DNA from: Elusimicrobiota bacterium
GTDB taxonomy: Bacteria > Elusimicrobiota > Elusimicrobia > O2-12-FULL-59-9
Length of the DNA stretch: 6,721 bases
Reading direction: 5' to 3'
Assembly (NCBI GenBank): GCA_016206405.1
Contig: JACQRQ010000174.1
Span: 1 to 6,721 of the forward strand
Below the pieces are notes generated by a model. It was given only the letters and a program-made list of their open reading frames with translations. It ran no database searches and had not been told where the DNA came from. The position numbers and the translations under genes were made by a program. Of this stretch, positions 1-5,033 are shown piece after piece (the first letter of the stretch is position 1; each line of letters opens with the position of its first letter).

Positions 1-175
1 CCTGCGCATTCCTGATGAAGCGGATGACCCTTACGGCTTCAGGGGCATAAAGGCGGTAGCCGGAGTCCGTGCGCTTGGCCGGCGCAAGAAGCCCGCGCCG
101 CTCATAATAGCGCACGGTCTGGATGTTCACGGCGGCTTGTCCGGCCACCCTTCCTATCGTCAGTTCCGGTCCCAT
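1..175 (-). CDS. MerR-family transcriptional regulator, N-terminal part (runs off left edge)
   Basis: The first 58 codons of a MerR-type DNA-binding regulator are present; the rest lies outside the window. The start is ATG at 175-173, behind a GGGAGG Shine-Dalgarno with a 4-nt spacer. The translation shows the family's N-terminal winged helix-turn-helix: LTIGRVAGQAAVNIQTVRYY (residues 5-24), then ERRGLLAPAKRTDSGYRLY (25-43) and a second helix beginning PEAVRVIRFI. The TVRYYE and GYRLY signatures are diagnostic of MerR regulators. The effector-binding C-terminus, which would hold metal-binding cysteines or another sensor, is missing, so the ligand cannot be read. The upstream operator resembles those of metal-sensing members, which makes a metal or thiol-stress sensor plausible (inference). 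It is divergent from the zinc-ribbon gene. Its promoter lies inside its own operator, so it is probably autoregulated together with anything downstream to the left. Confidence 0.95.
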   Translation of the reverse strand, partial: MGPELTIGRVAGQAAVNIQTVRYYERRGLLAPAKRTDSGYRLYAPEAVRVIRFIRNAQ

Positions 176-190
176 TTCTCCTCCCTCAAT

Positions 191-222
191 AGTATAGACC
201 CTATACCTAAGTATAGAGTCAA
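191..222 (-). promoter_or_regulatory. MerR-type operator-promoter with 20-bp spacer
   Basis: Read on the minus strand, a -35 box TTGACT (222-217) and a -10 box TATACT (196-191) are separated by 20 bp. Ordinary sigma-70 promoters have about 17 bp. An overlong spacer filled with a dyad is the hallmark of promoters that MerR proteins activate by DNA distortion. The dyad covers 198-219: half-sites ACYCTATACYT and ARGTATAGRGT pair at 9 of 11 positions around a centre between 208 and 209. The transcript would start near 184, giving a leader of only about 9 nt before the merR ATG. The CTATA-rich half-sites resemble operators I recall for metal-responsive members such as PbrR and CadR. Confidence 0.85.
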
Positions 223-280
223 GGCCAATTGTTACGGCCCCGGCGGAAGAGAAAGGGTTTTTTTATCGTAAATGTTGTAT

Positions 281-286
281 TCTAAT
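281..286 (+). promoter_or_regulatory. possible -10 element for the zinc-ribbon gene
   Basis: TCTAAT matches the TATAAT consensus at five of six positions and lies 24 nt before the ATG at 311. No convincing -35 is present; the matching region is a T-run (258-264). The spacing resembles the other -10 boxes in this window, which sit 15 to 40 nt before their genes. If real, it excludes the upstream ATG at 272 as the start. Confidence 0.25.
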
Positions 287-310
287 GCTTTAGCGCCGGT
301 TCCCGTCGCC

Positions 311-616
311 ATGAAAAAGTGCGGCTTTTGCGCGGAAGAAATTCAGGATGCGGCGATCAAATGCAGGCATTGCGGCGAAATGCTGGAGGATGCCCGGAGG
401 CCGCCGTGGTATTTAAAGCCGGGATTTCTCCTGCTGGCGTTTCTATGCGTGGGGCCGCTGATGCTGCCGCTGGTGTGGCTGCACCCCGGCATGGGCCGGA
501 CGAAAAAAGCGTATTACACCTTCCTGATCGCCGCCGTCTCCGCCGTTCTGGGGTGGGCGGCGACGCGTTCCATCTCCCATCTCCGCGATTACTATAACCT
601 GATGAATTCGCTTTAA
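311..616 (+). CDS. zinc-ribbon protein with two membrane segments
   Basis: This is a 101-residue protein with an N-terminal zinc ribbon and two hydrophobic helices. Cysteines 4, 7, 18 and 21 form CxxC-x10-CxxC, the pattern MKKCxFCAEEIQDxAIKCxHCG seen at the start of many small bacterial zinc-ribbon membrane proteins. Likely membrane spans are residues about 39-57 and 70-84, with a short GMGRTKKAYY linker and a basic, Tyr-rich tail. The start at 311 is chosen because the zinc ribbon normally begins within three residues of Met. The in-frame ATG at 272 would add 13 unrelated residues. No clear Shine-Dalgarno precedes either. Function is unknown; the ribbon probably faces the cytoplasm (inference). 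It ends 33 nt before the DUF1059 gene, so the two may be co-transcribed. It is divergent from merR, but no MerR operator reads in this direction. Confidence 0.85.
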   Translation: MKKCGFCAEEIQDAAIKCRHCGEMLEDARRPPWYLKPGFLLLAFLCVGPLMLPLVWLHPGMGRTKKAYYTFLIAAVSAVLGWAATRSISHLRDYYNLMNSL

Positions 617-638
617 AAGAATCCAAGATCGTTGAAGA

Positions 639-644
639 GGGAGG
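639..644 (+). promoter_or_regulatory. Shine-Dalgarno that fixes the GTG start at 650
   Basis: GGGAGG lies 5 nt upstream of GTG at 650. An in-frame TTG at 632 lies upstream of this site and would translate through it, so the site argues for GTG 650 as the real start. Confidence 0.8.
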
Positions 645-649
645 TCTCT

Positions 650-826
650 GTGGGCAAGAAAATAGAATGTTCCAAGGTGAATCCGGCTTCGGGATGCGGA
701 CACGTGGTGCGCGGCAAAGACGTCGAGGAGGTGTTGAAAAACGCCGCCGCCCACGCCAAAGATCACGGCATGAAGCCGACGCAGGAACTGCTGGACAAAG
801 TCAAATCGTTCATTGAGAATGAATGA
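650..826 (+). CDS. DUF1059-like small protein
   Basis: This is a 58-residue soluble protein starting with GTG. The N-terminal motif ECSKVNPASGCGHVVRG (residues 6-22) followed by EEVLKNAAAHAKDHG (26-40) matches my recollection of the DUF1059 family, small proteins sometimes annotated as putative metal-binding. Potential ligands are Cys7, Cys16, His18, His35 and His39. After a beta-like start, the second half (residues 24-58) is helical and charged, ending FIENE. No signal peptide or membrane segment is present. The biochemical role of the family is not established, and metal binding is inferred from the Cys/His content only. It sits 33 nt after the zinc-ribbon gene and is followed by about 200 nt without genes. 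No terminator with a U-tract is evident. Confidence 0.85.
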   Translation: MGKKIECSKVNPASGCGHVVRGKDVEEVLKNAAAHAKDHGMKPTQELLDKVKSFIENE

Positions 827-985
827 GGGCTGAACCGGAGTTCGTCAAGCGCCGCGTCGCCACGTTGTTCATGAGAACCGCGCAGAACGCGTAACCGCCC
901 TCACGTCCGATTCCATCCGCGATACCGTCCGTCGATCTCCTCCGGAGCATTCCCGCTCGCCACAACCCCACACAACCCCACAGTC
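827..985. other. gene-free stretch before the response regulator
   Basis: I find no supported gene here on either strand. Minus-strand frames that are open across this stretch continue antisense into the response regulator and show no family features. There is no U-tracted hairpin to terminate the DUF1059 transcript. The 3' end contains a short direct repeat (961-982), followed at once by the response-regulator promoter. Confidence 0.6.
961..982. repeat. 10-bp tandem repeat, 2.2 copies
   Basis: CACAACCCCA occurs twice head to tail (961-970, 971-980), followed by a partial CA. It lies 3 nt upstream of the response-regulator -35 box. It is strongly strand-biased, with only C and A. It could be a regulator half-site pair on one helix face (10-bp period) or simply replication slippage; nothing distinguishes these. 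Confidence 0.7.
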
Positions 986-1014
986 TTGATAAAATACCGG
1001 GCGCTGTATATAAT
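986..1014 (+). promoter_or_regulatory. sigma-70-type promoter of the response regulator
   Basis: TTGATA (986-991) and a perfect TATAAT (1009-1014) are separated by 17 bp, close to ideal for the housekeeping sigma factor. Transcription would begin near 1021, leaving a leader of about 12 nt before ATG 1033 that starts with AGGCGG. The Shine-Dalgarno would thus lie at the very 5' end of the mRNA. Confidence 0.85.
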
Positions 1015-1032
1015 GGGTAGAGGCGGTTGTTT

Positions 1033-1440
1033 ATGGAAGCGAAAGCTAAAACGATTTTGGTGGTTGATGATGAGCGGGTCATCCGCGAAATGCTTCGGCG
1101 CACGCTGGAGGCCGAGGGTTACGCGGTGACGGTGGCGGCGGATGGGGAGGAGGCGCTGGAGTCCATCCGGGGACAGAGGCCCGACATGATCTTGCTGGAC
1201 CTCGTCTTGCCGAAGAAAAACGGTTGGGAAGTGTGCTTGGAGGTGCGCCGCAGGTGGGCTTCCCTCAAAATCCCCATCATCATTCTTACCGGCACGTCGC
1301 TGGAGCAGGCCCGGCAATCTAAAATCGGGGCCGACGATTATTTAAGCAAGCCTTTTCAAAGCGAGGAATTAAAGACCCGCGTCGCCGCTCTTTTCCAGAA
1401 ATGCGCGGATGAGAAAAAAGCGGAGCCGCCCAAGCCGTGA
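1033..1440 (+). CDS. stand-alone receiver-domain response regulator
   Basis: This 135-residue protein consists of one CheY-like receiver domain and a short charged, proline-rich tail (EKKAEPPKP). All active-site residues are visible: the acidic pair Asp12-Asp13 (VVDDE), phosphoacceptor Asp56 (DMILLDLVLP), switch Thr86 (IILTG) and Lys106 (LSKPF). It has no DNA-binding or enzymatic output domain, so it must act through a partner protein or as a phosphorelay intermediate. No histidine kinase is in the window, so its cognate kinase is unknown (orphan). ATG 1033 is preferred over an in-frame TTG at 1027, because the AGAGG at 1019-1023 lies 9 nt from the ATG but only 3 nt from the TTG. A T7 run follows at 1449-1455 without a good stem. 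The methyltransferase gene follows after 54 nt and may be co-transcribed. Confidence 0.95.
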   Translation: MEAKAKTILVVDDERVIREMLRRTLEAEGYAVTVAADGEEALESIRGQRPDMILLDLVLPKKNGWEVCLEVRRRWASLKIPIIILTGTSLEQARQSKIGADDYLSKPFQSEELKTRVAALFQKCADEKKAEPPKP

Positions 1441-1494
1441 TGTGAGCGTTTTTTTCGTCCGCCGGATACCCGCTGTTCTTGTCCCCGCCAACGC

Positions 1495-2133
1495 ATGAAC
1501 AAAGAGGAAATTCGCAGGAAGTACGACGCCCTCGCTTCTTGGTATGACCTATTGGTGTCGGTCCCGGAAAATATGGCGGGCGCCGGAAGGCTGCGCCGAA
1601 AGTTGGCGGCGCGGGCGCGCGGAGACGTCCTGGAAATCGCCGCCGGAACCGGGCGCAGTTTGAGCGGCTTCCCTCCGGGATGCCGGTTGACGGCCGTCGA
1701 CTTGAGCCCCAAAATGCTGGCCGTCGCCCGCCGCCGCGCCGGCCGCCTTGGGCTGGAGGTCCGATTCCGGGAGATGGACGCCGAGGCGCTGGATTTTCCG
1801 GACGCGAGTTTCGACACGGTGGTAAGCTGCCTGGGCCTGTGCACCTACTTAGATCCGCTGGCGGCGCTGCGGCAGATGGCGCGGGTTTGCCGCCCCACGG
1901 GGCGCCTCCTTCTTCTCGAGCATGGCGTAAGCGACCGGCCTTGGCTGGGCCGGCTGCAAAATCAATGGGCCGATAGGCATGCCAAGGCTCTCGGCTGCCG
2001 GTGGAACCGCGAACCCCTGGATTTGTTCAAGCGGGCCGGCCTCAGGCTTCTGGCCGCGGAGCGCTCGTTTCTCGGCGTTTTTTATCTGATCGAAGCTGCG
2101 CCGGTCCCCTCCGAGGAACTCCGGGGACCGTAG
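1495..2133 (+). CDS. class I SAM-dependent methyltransferase (METTL7/UbiE-like)
   Basis: This 212-residue protein has a complete Rossmann-type methyltransferase fold. Motif I is VLEIAAGTGRSL (45-56), the SAM-ribose acidic residue is Asp69 in TAVDLSPKML, and the motif II region is MDAEALDFPDASFDTVV (94-110). Motif III follows as RPTGRLLLLEHG (133-144). The N-terminal KYDALASWYD is typical of this superfamily, which includes UbiE and bacterial phospholipid N-methyltransferases. The LEHG motif plus the C-terminal GCRWNREPLDLFKRAGL (167-183) most resembles the METTL7-like group. The substrate cannot be read from sequence; a lipid, quinone or small thiol are possibilities (inference). There is no signal peptide. 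No good Shine-Dalgarno or promoter precedes ATG 1495, so translation may depend on the upstream response-regulator transcript. The stop lies inside the inverted-repeat cluster. Confidence 0.92.
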   Translation: MNKEEIRRKYDALASWYDLLVSVPENMAGAGRLRRKLAARARGDVLEIAAGTGRSLSGFPPGCRLTAVDLSPKMLAVARRRAGRLGLEVRFREMDAEALDFPDASFDTVVSCLGLCTYLDPLAALRQMARVCRPTGRLLLLEHGVSDRPWLGRLQNQWADRHAKALGCRWNREPLDLFKRAGLRLLAAERSFLGVFYLIEAAPVPSEELRGP

Positions 2134-2154
2134 GGCCTACGGCGGCCTAGGTCC
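2102..2154 (+). other. overlapping inverted repeats, possible terminator
   Basis: Three stems compete for the same bases. Stem A is CGGTCCCC (2102-2109) with GGGGACCG (2123-2130), 8 bp with a 13-nt loop. Stem B is the near-palindrome CCGTAGG-G-CCTACGG (2128-2142). Stem C pairs GGACC-g-TAGG (2125-2134) with CCTAGGTCC (2146-2154), 9 bp with one bulged G and an 11-nt loop. Only a short T-run (TTT, 2155-2157) follows stem C, so a classical intrinsic terminator is not shown. The methyltransferase stop codon (2131-2133) lies within the cluster. Confidence 0.5.
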
Positions 2155-2206
2155 TTTGACGGCCTTCCTTTGGGTCTAAAGATGCGTGTCCGGCGCGGGC
2201 CAGGCT

Positions 2207-2215
2207 TGATACAAT
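2207..2215 (+). promoter_or_regulatory. extended -10 promoter of the secreted-protein gene
   Basis: TGATACAAT gives a TGn extension plus TACAAT (five of six bases of consensus). No clear -35 is visible 16-18 nt upstream, as is usual for extended -10 promoters. The start point would be near 2222, giving a leader of about 34 nt that contains the GGAGG ribosome-binding site at 2244-2248. Confidence 0.55.
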
Positions 2216-2255
2216 AGATTGGTCAAGCCGATTCAATTCGCCCGGAGGCGCCTCT

Positions 2256-2861
2256 ATGCATAAATTTTCCAGCGTTATGGTATCCGCCGCGCTGTGTGTC
2301 GGCGGATTTGCCGCCGAGGCCGGAGCGAGCGAGGGCGCCGGCGGCATTCTCGCTCGGCTGGCCCGCGCCGCCCAGCAGGCGGCGATGAGCGGGATTTCCC
2401 TGCAAGGAAGGCTCCGCTCTATCCCAATCCCGTTTGATTCTGATTTTGAAGGCCGGGAGCGCCGCGGCGCCTCCGCGCGAGAATTCGCCTGCCGGCAGGC
2501 CGCCGATATGGCGATTTCAGCCTACTTGGAATATGGAGAAGCTTTAAGGGAGTTGGAAGCAGTCAGCGACGAATTATTCGCGCAGGACCTATGGGGCGGT
2601 CTGGACCCCTCCGATAAGGCGCGCGCCGAAAAAAGCTACGCCGAATACATGGAAAGTTTCTCATGGGGGGAGCGGGGCGTCCTCTTCCTCTATAGCGATT
2701 TTGAGCGCATGGGCGATTTAAGAGCCGTCATACATCTGGCGGAGGACCGGGAGATCGGCATCGCGGGCGATTTAAAGGATCATTTCGGCGAAGATTTTGT
2801 CCGGCCCTATCGAGATTCGCGCGCTTTCAGATCCGTTCACATTAGGCCGTGCCGGGTTTGA
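2256..2861 (+). CDS. secreted protein of unknown function
   Basis: I do not recognise the family of this 201-residue protein. It starts with ATG 7 nt after GGAGG (2244-2248). A Sec signal peptide is clear: basic MHK, hydrophobic core about residues 4-20, and an Ala-x-Ala site at 22-24, so cleavage is expected after Ala24. Cys14 lies in the hydrophobic core but not in a lipobox, so it is probably not a lipoprotein. The mature part is mostly helical and acidic in places. Residues 76-110 (EFACRQAADMAISAYLEYGE onward) look amphipathic, and 135-165 are rich in aromatic and acidic residues (GERGVLFLYSDFERMG). Three cysteines are present in total (14, 79, 199), so the mature form could make one disulfide between 79 and 199 (inference). 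It has its own promoter and is separated from shc by a second promoter, so membership in the hopanoid operon is not implied. The likely location is periplasmic or extracellular. Confidence 0.8.
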   Translation: MHKFSSVMVSAALCVGGFAAEAGASEGAGGILARLARAAQQAAMSGISLQGRLRSIPIPFDSDFEGRERRGASAREFACRQAADMAISAYLEYGEALRELEAVSDELFAQDLWGGLDPSDKARAEKSYAEYMESFSWGERGVLFLYSDFERMGDLRAVIHLAEDREIGIAGDLKDHFGEDFVRPYRDSRAFRSVHIRPCRV

Positions 2862-2899
2862 GGGACATTCGCGCCTCCGGAACCGGGCATTTTCCGATT

Positions 2900-2908
2900 T
2901 GCTATAAT
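2900..2908 (+). promoter_or_regulatory. extended -10 promoter of the hopanoid operon
   Basis: TGCTATAAT is a perfect TATAAT with the TGn extension. No -35 hexamer is present at 17 bp, which the extension can compensate for. Transcription would begin near 2915, about 23 nt before the shc ATG. Only a weak AAGG (2930-2933) could serve as Shine-Dalgarno. It probably transcribes shc, hpnH and hpnA together. Confidence 0.7.
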
Positions 2909-2937
2909 ATAGAGCTTTCTGAGAAGTACAAGGCCTC

Positions 2938-5031
2938 ATGGTCAAACGCTTCGTCACGGGACTCATCGACAATCTAAACAGCGCTTATTTGAAGGCGCGG
3001 CCGCTGGATCCGGGGATTTTTAATAAGCCTCCCCACTGGACTTCGCTTATCGGCCCGCGCCCCCAAACGCGCGCCGGCTTGGAAAACCTTTCAGCCCATC
3101 TGGCGGCGGCTGTCCGCCGGTGCCGGCGCTACCTTTTGAGCCGCCAGGACGCGCGCTCGGGTTATTGGTGCGCCGAACTGCGCGCGGACACCACGCTGGA
3201 GTCCGACACGATCATGCTGCTGAACCTGATCGGCCGCGGGGCTTCTCCGAAAATTCCCCGTTTGGCGGCCTTCATCTTGAAAAATCAAAATCCAGACGGC
3301 GGATGGCCGATTTACCGCAACGGCCCCTCCGACATCTCGGCGACCGTCAAAGCTTATTGGGCGCTCAAATTCGCCGGTTATGGCCCGGACTCTCCCGCGC
3401 TCGCCAAAGCGCGCGCCAGAATCGCTCAATTGGGCGGCATCCATCGGGTCAACACTTACTCCAAGTTTTACATGGCTATGTTCGGCCTCTACGACTGGCG
3501 CGGCGTTCCCTCCATCCCTCCGGAGATCGCGCTTTCTCCCACGTGGTTCTATTTCAACATCTACGAAATGTCCTCCTGGTCGCGGACGATCGCCGTTCCG
3601 CTGGCCATCGTTTGGGCCAAAAAGCCCCGCTTCCCGTGCCCGCCGCAAGCGCGGCTTGACGAGCTCTTCCCGGACGCGCGCCGCGGCGTGCCCTTGAGCG
3701 ATCTTTTCGACGCCCGCAAGACCGTTTCCTGGACGAATTTTTTTCTAAGCGTCGATTCGTTGCTCAAGCTGGCCGACGCCGTCGTTCCTTTTTCCCTGCG
3801 GCGCATGGCTTTGGAATCCACCTACCGGGAAGTCGTCACCCATCTGGAGGGCTCCGACGGCCTGGGAGCGATTTTTCCGGCCATCGTCAACAGCATCATC
3901 GCTTTGCATTGCCTTGGCCATGGCCCCGACGATCCGCTGATGGTCTCGCAGCTCGCCGAGCTCGAACGCCTCGAGTTGGACCGCGGCGAGGACGGCTTGG
4001 AAATACAGCCCTGCCTGTCGCCCGTATGGGACACCGCGCTTTCCATCATCGCCTTGGCCGAATCGGGCTTAAGCCGCGGCCATCCCGCGCTGCGCTCGGC
4101 GACGAGCTGGCTCTTGGACAGCGAGGTCCGGCGACCCGGCGATTGGAAGGTCAAAAATCCGCATGGGCCCGTCGGCGGCTGGCCGTTTGAGTTTCGCAAC
4201 GATTTCTATCCGGACATAGACGACACCGCGATGGTGCTCTTGGCCCTGCGCCAGGTGTTTTTGGAGGAGACCGACGGCCTGCGCCGCGAGCAGGCTTTTT
4301 TGCGGGGCTTGAACTGGCTGCTTTCGATGCAGTCGAAAAACGGAGGCTGGGCGGCTTTCGACAAGGACAACACCAAATCCATTTTTACCAAGGTCCCGTT
4401 CGCCGACCACAACGCCATGATCGATCCGCCCACCGCGGACGTCACCGCCCGCGTGCTGGAGATGCTCGGCTCCATCGGCTACGACCGCTCCTACCCGATC
4501 GTCGAGCGGGCGATCGCTTTCGTGCGCCGCGAGCAGGAGCCGGACGGCTCCTGGTTCGGCCGTTGGGGAGTCAACTACATTTACGGCACGTGGCAGGCAT
4601 TGCGCGGGCTCAAGGCCATCGGAGAGGGGATGCAGTCCCGCTGCGTCCAGAAGGCGATACATTGGCTGCGCTCCGTCCAAAACGCCGACGGCGGCTTTGG
4701 AGAAAGCTGCGCGAGCTATCACAACCCGAACCTCAAGGGTCGGGGGCCGAGCACTCCCTCTCAGACGGCGTGGGGGCTCATGGGCCTATTGAGCGCGCTG
4801 CCGGCCGACGATCCGGCCGTGGAGCGGGCCGCCCGCTGGCTGTTGGAGCGCCAAAACGAGGCCGGGGATTGGGATGAGACGGAATTCACCGGCACCGGCT
4901 TTCCCAAGGTTTTCTACCTGCAATACACTCTCTACCGGGTATATTTTCCTTTGATGGCGCTTGGGCAATACCACAAGGCGCTTCCTTCCGCGTCGCTTTA
5001 CGCGCCGTTGGCCGCCGCCGAGGAGGTCTAG
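2938..5031 (+). CDS. shc: squalene-hopene cyclase
   Basis: Shc (HpnF) cyclises squalene to the pentacyclic hopene/hopanol at the cytoplasmic face of the inner membrane, as a monotopic protein. The protein is 697 residues, typical for the family and about 45 residues longer at the N-terminus than the Alicyclobacillus enzyme as I recall it. The protonating DxDD motif is Asp426-Ile-Asp-Asp429 in FYPDIDDTA. Likely pocket residues include Trp214 (NIYEMSSWSR), Trp364 (SPVWDT), Phe417 (WPFEF) and Trp543 (SWFGRWGVNYIYGTW). QW repeats are recognisable near 117-123, 465-471, 533-539, 581-587 and 639-645. The C-terminal aromatic cluster TGTGFPKVFYLQYTLYR (651-667) is intact. Arg505 occupies the place of His451 of the Alicyclobacillus enzyme, a change I recall in many other bacterial cyclases. 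No internal stops or frameshifts are seen, so it should be active. hpnH starts 2 nt after its stop. Confidence 0.98.
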   Translation: MVKRFVTGLIDNLNSAYLKARPLDPGIFNKPPHWTSLIGPRPQTRAGLENLSAHLAAAVRRCRRYLLSRQDARSGYWCAELRADTTLESDTIMLLNLIGRGASPKIPRLAAFILKNQNPDGGWPIYRNGPSDISATVKAYWALKFAGYGPDSPALAKARARIAQLGGIHRVNTYSKFYMAMFGLYDWRGVPSIPPEIALSPTWFYFNIYEMSSWSRTIAVPLAIVWAKKPRFPCPPQARLDELFPDARRGVPLSDLFDARKTVSWTNFFLSVDSLLKLADAVVPFSLRRMALESTYREVVTHLEGSDGLGAIFPAIVNSIIALHCLGHGPDDPLMVSQLAELERLELDRGEDGLEIQPCLSPVWDTALSIIALAESGLSRGHPALRSATSWLLDSEVRRPGDWKVKNPHGPVGGWPFEFRNDFYPDIDDTAMVLLALRQVFLEETDGLRREQAFLRGLNWLLSMQSKNGGWAAFDKDNTKSIFTKVPFADHNAMIDPPTADVTARVLEMLGSIGYDRSYPIVERAIAFVRREQEPDGSWFGRWGVNYIYGTWQALRGLKAIGEGMQSRCVQKAIHWLRSVQNADGGFGESCASYHNPNLKGRGPSTPSQTAWGLMGLLSALPADDPAVERAARWLLERQNEAGDWDETEFTGTGFPKVFYLQYTLYRVYFPLMALGQYHKALPSASLYAPLAAAEEV
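5021..5026 (+). promoter_or_regulatory. strong Shine-Dalgarno for hpnH inside shc
   Basis: AGGAGG lies within the last codons of shc, 7 nt before GTG 5034. It fixes the GTG start and couples hpnH translation to that of shc, whose stop codon (5029-5031) lies between the two. Confidence 0.9.
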
Positions 5032-5033
5032 GC

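Noticed and set aside
272..310. Upstream ATG for the zinc-ribbon protein
   Set aside because: The extra 13 residues are not part of the family's usual N-terminus, a candidate -10 box lies inside this segment, and no well-spaced Shine-Dalgarno precedes it.
443..766. 107-codon minus-strand open frame across the zinc-ribbon and DUF1059 genes
   Set aside because: It covers two sense genes with recognisable motifs and has no motif of its own.
901..1317. 138-codon minus-strand open frame across the gene-free stretch and the response regulator
   Set aside because: Most of it is antisense to the receiver domain, and it would run through the consensus promoter at 986-1014. It has no domain or plausible start context.
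1438..1460. T7 run after the response regulator as an intrinsic terminator
   Set aside because: Bases before the run form no stem beyond about 3 bp, so the U-tract alone does not support a terminator.
2147..2347. 66-codon minus-strand open frame ahead of the secreted-protein gene
   Set aside because: It overlaps the promoter and signal-peptide coding region of the sense gene and has no ribosome-binding site or recognisable sequence.
4069..4722. 217-codon open frame on the minus strand inside shc
   Set aside because: It is fully antisense to the cyclase. Its composition is that of a high-G+C shadow frame (Ala, Arg, Gly and Val rich), with no ribosome-binding site or recognisable domain.
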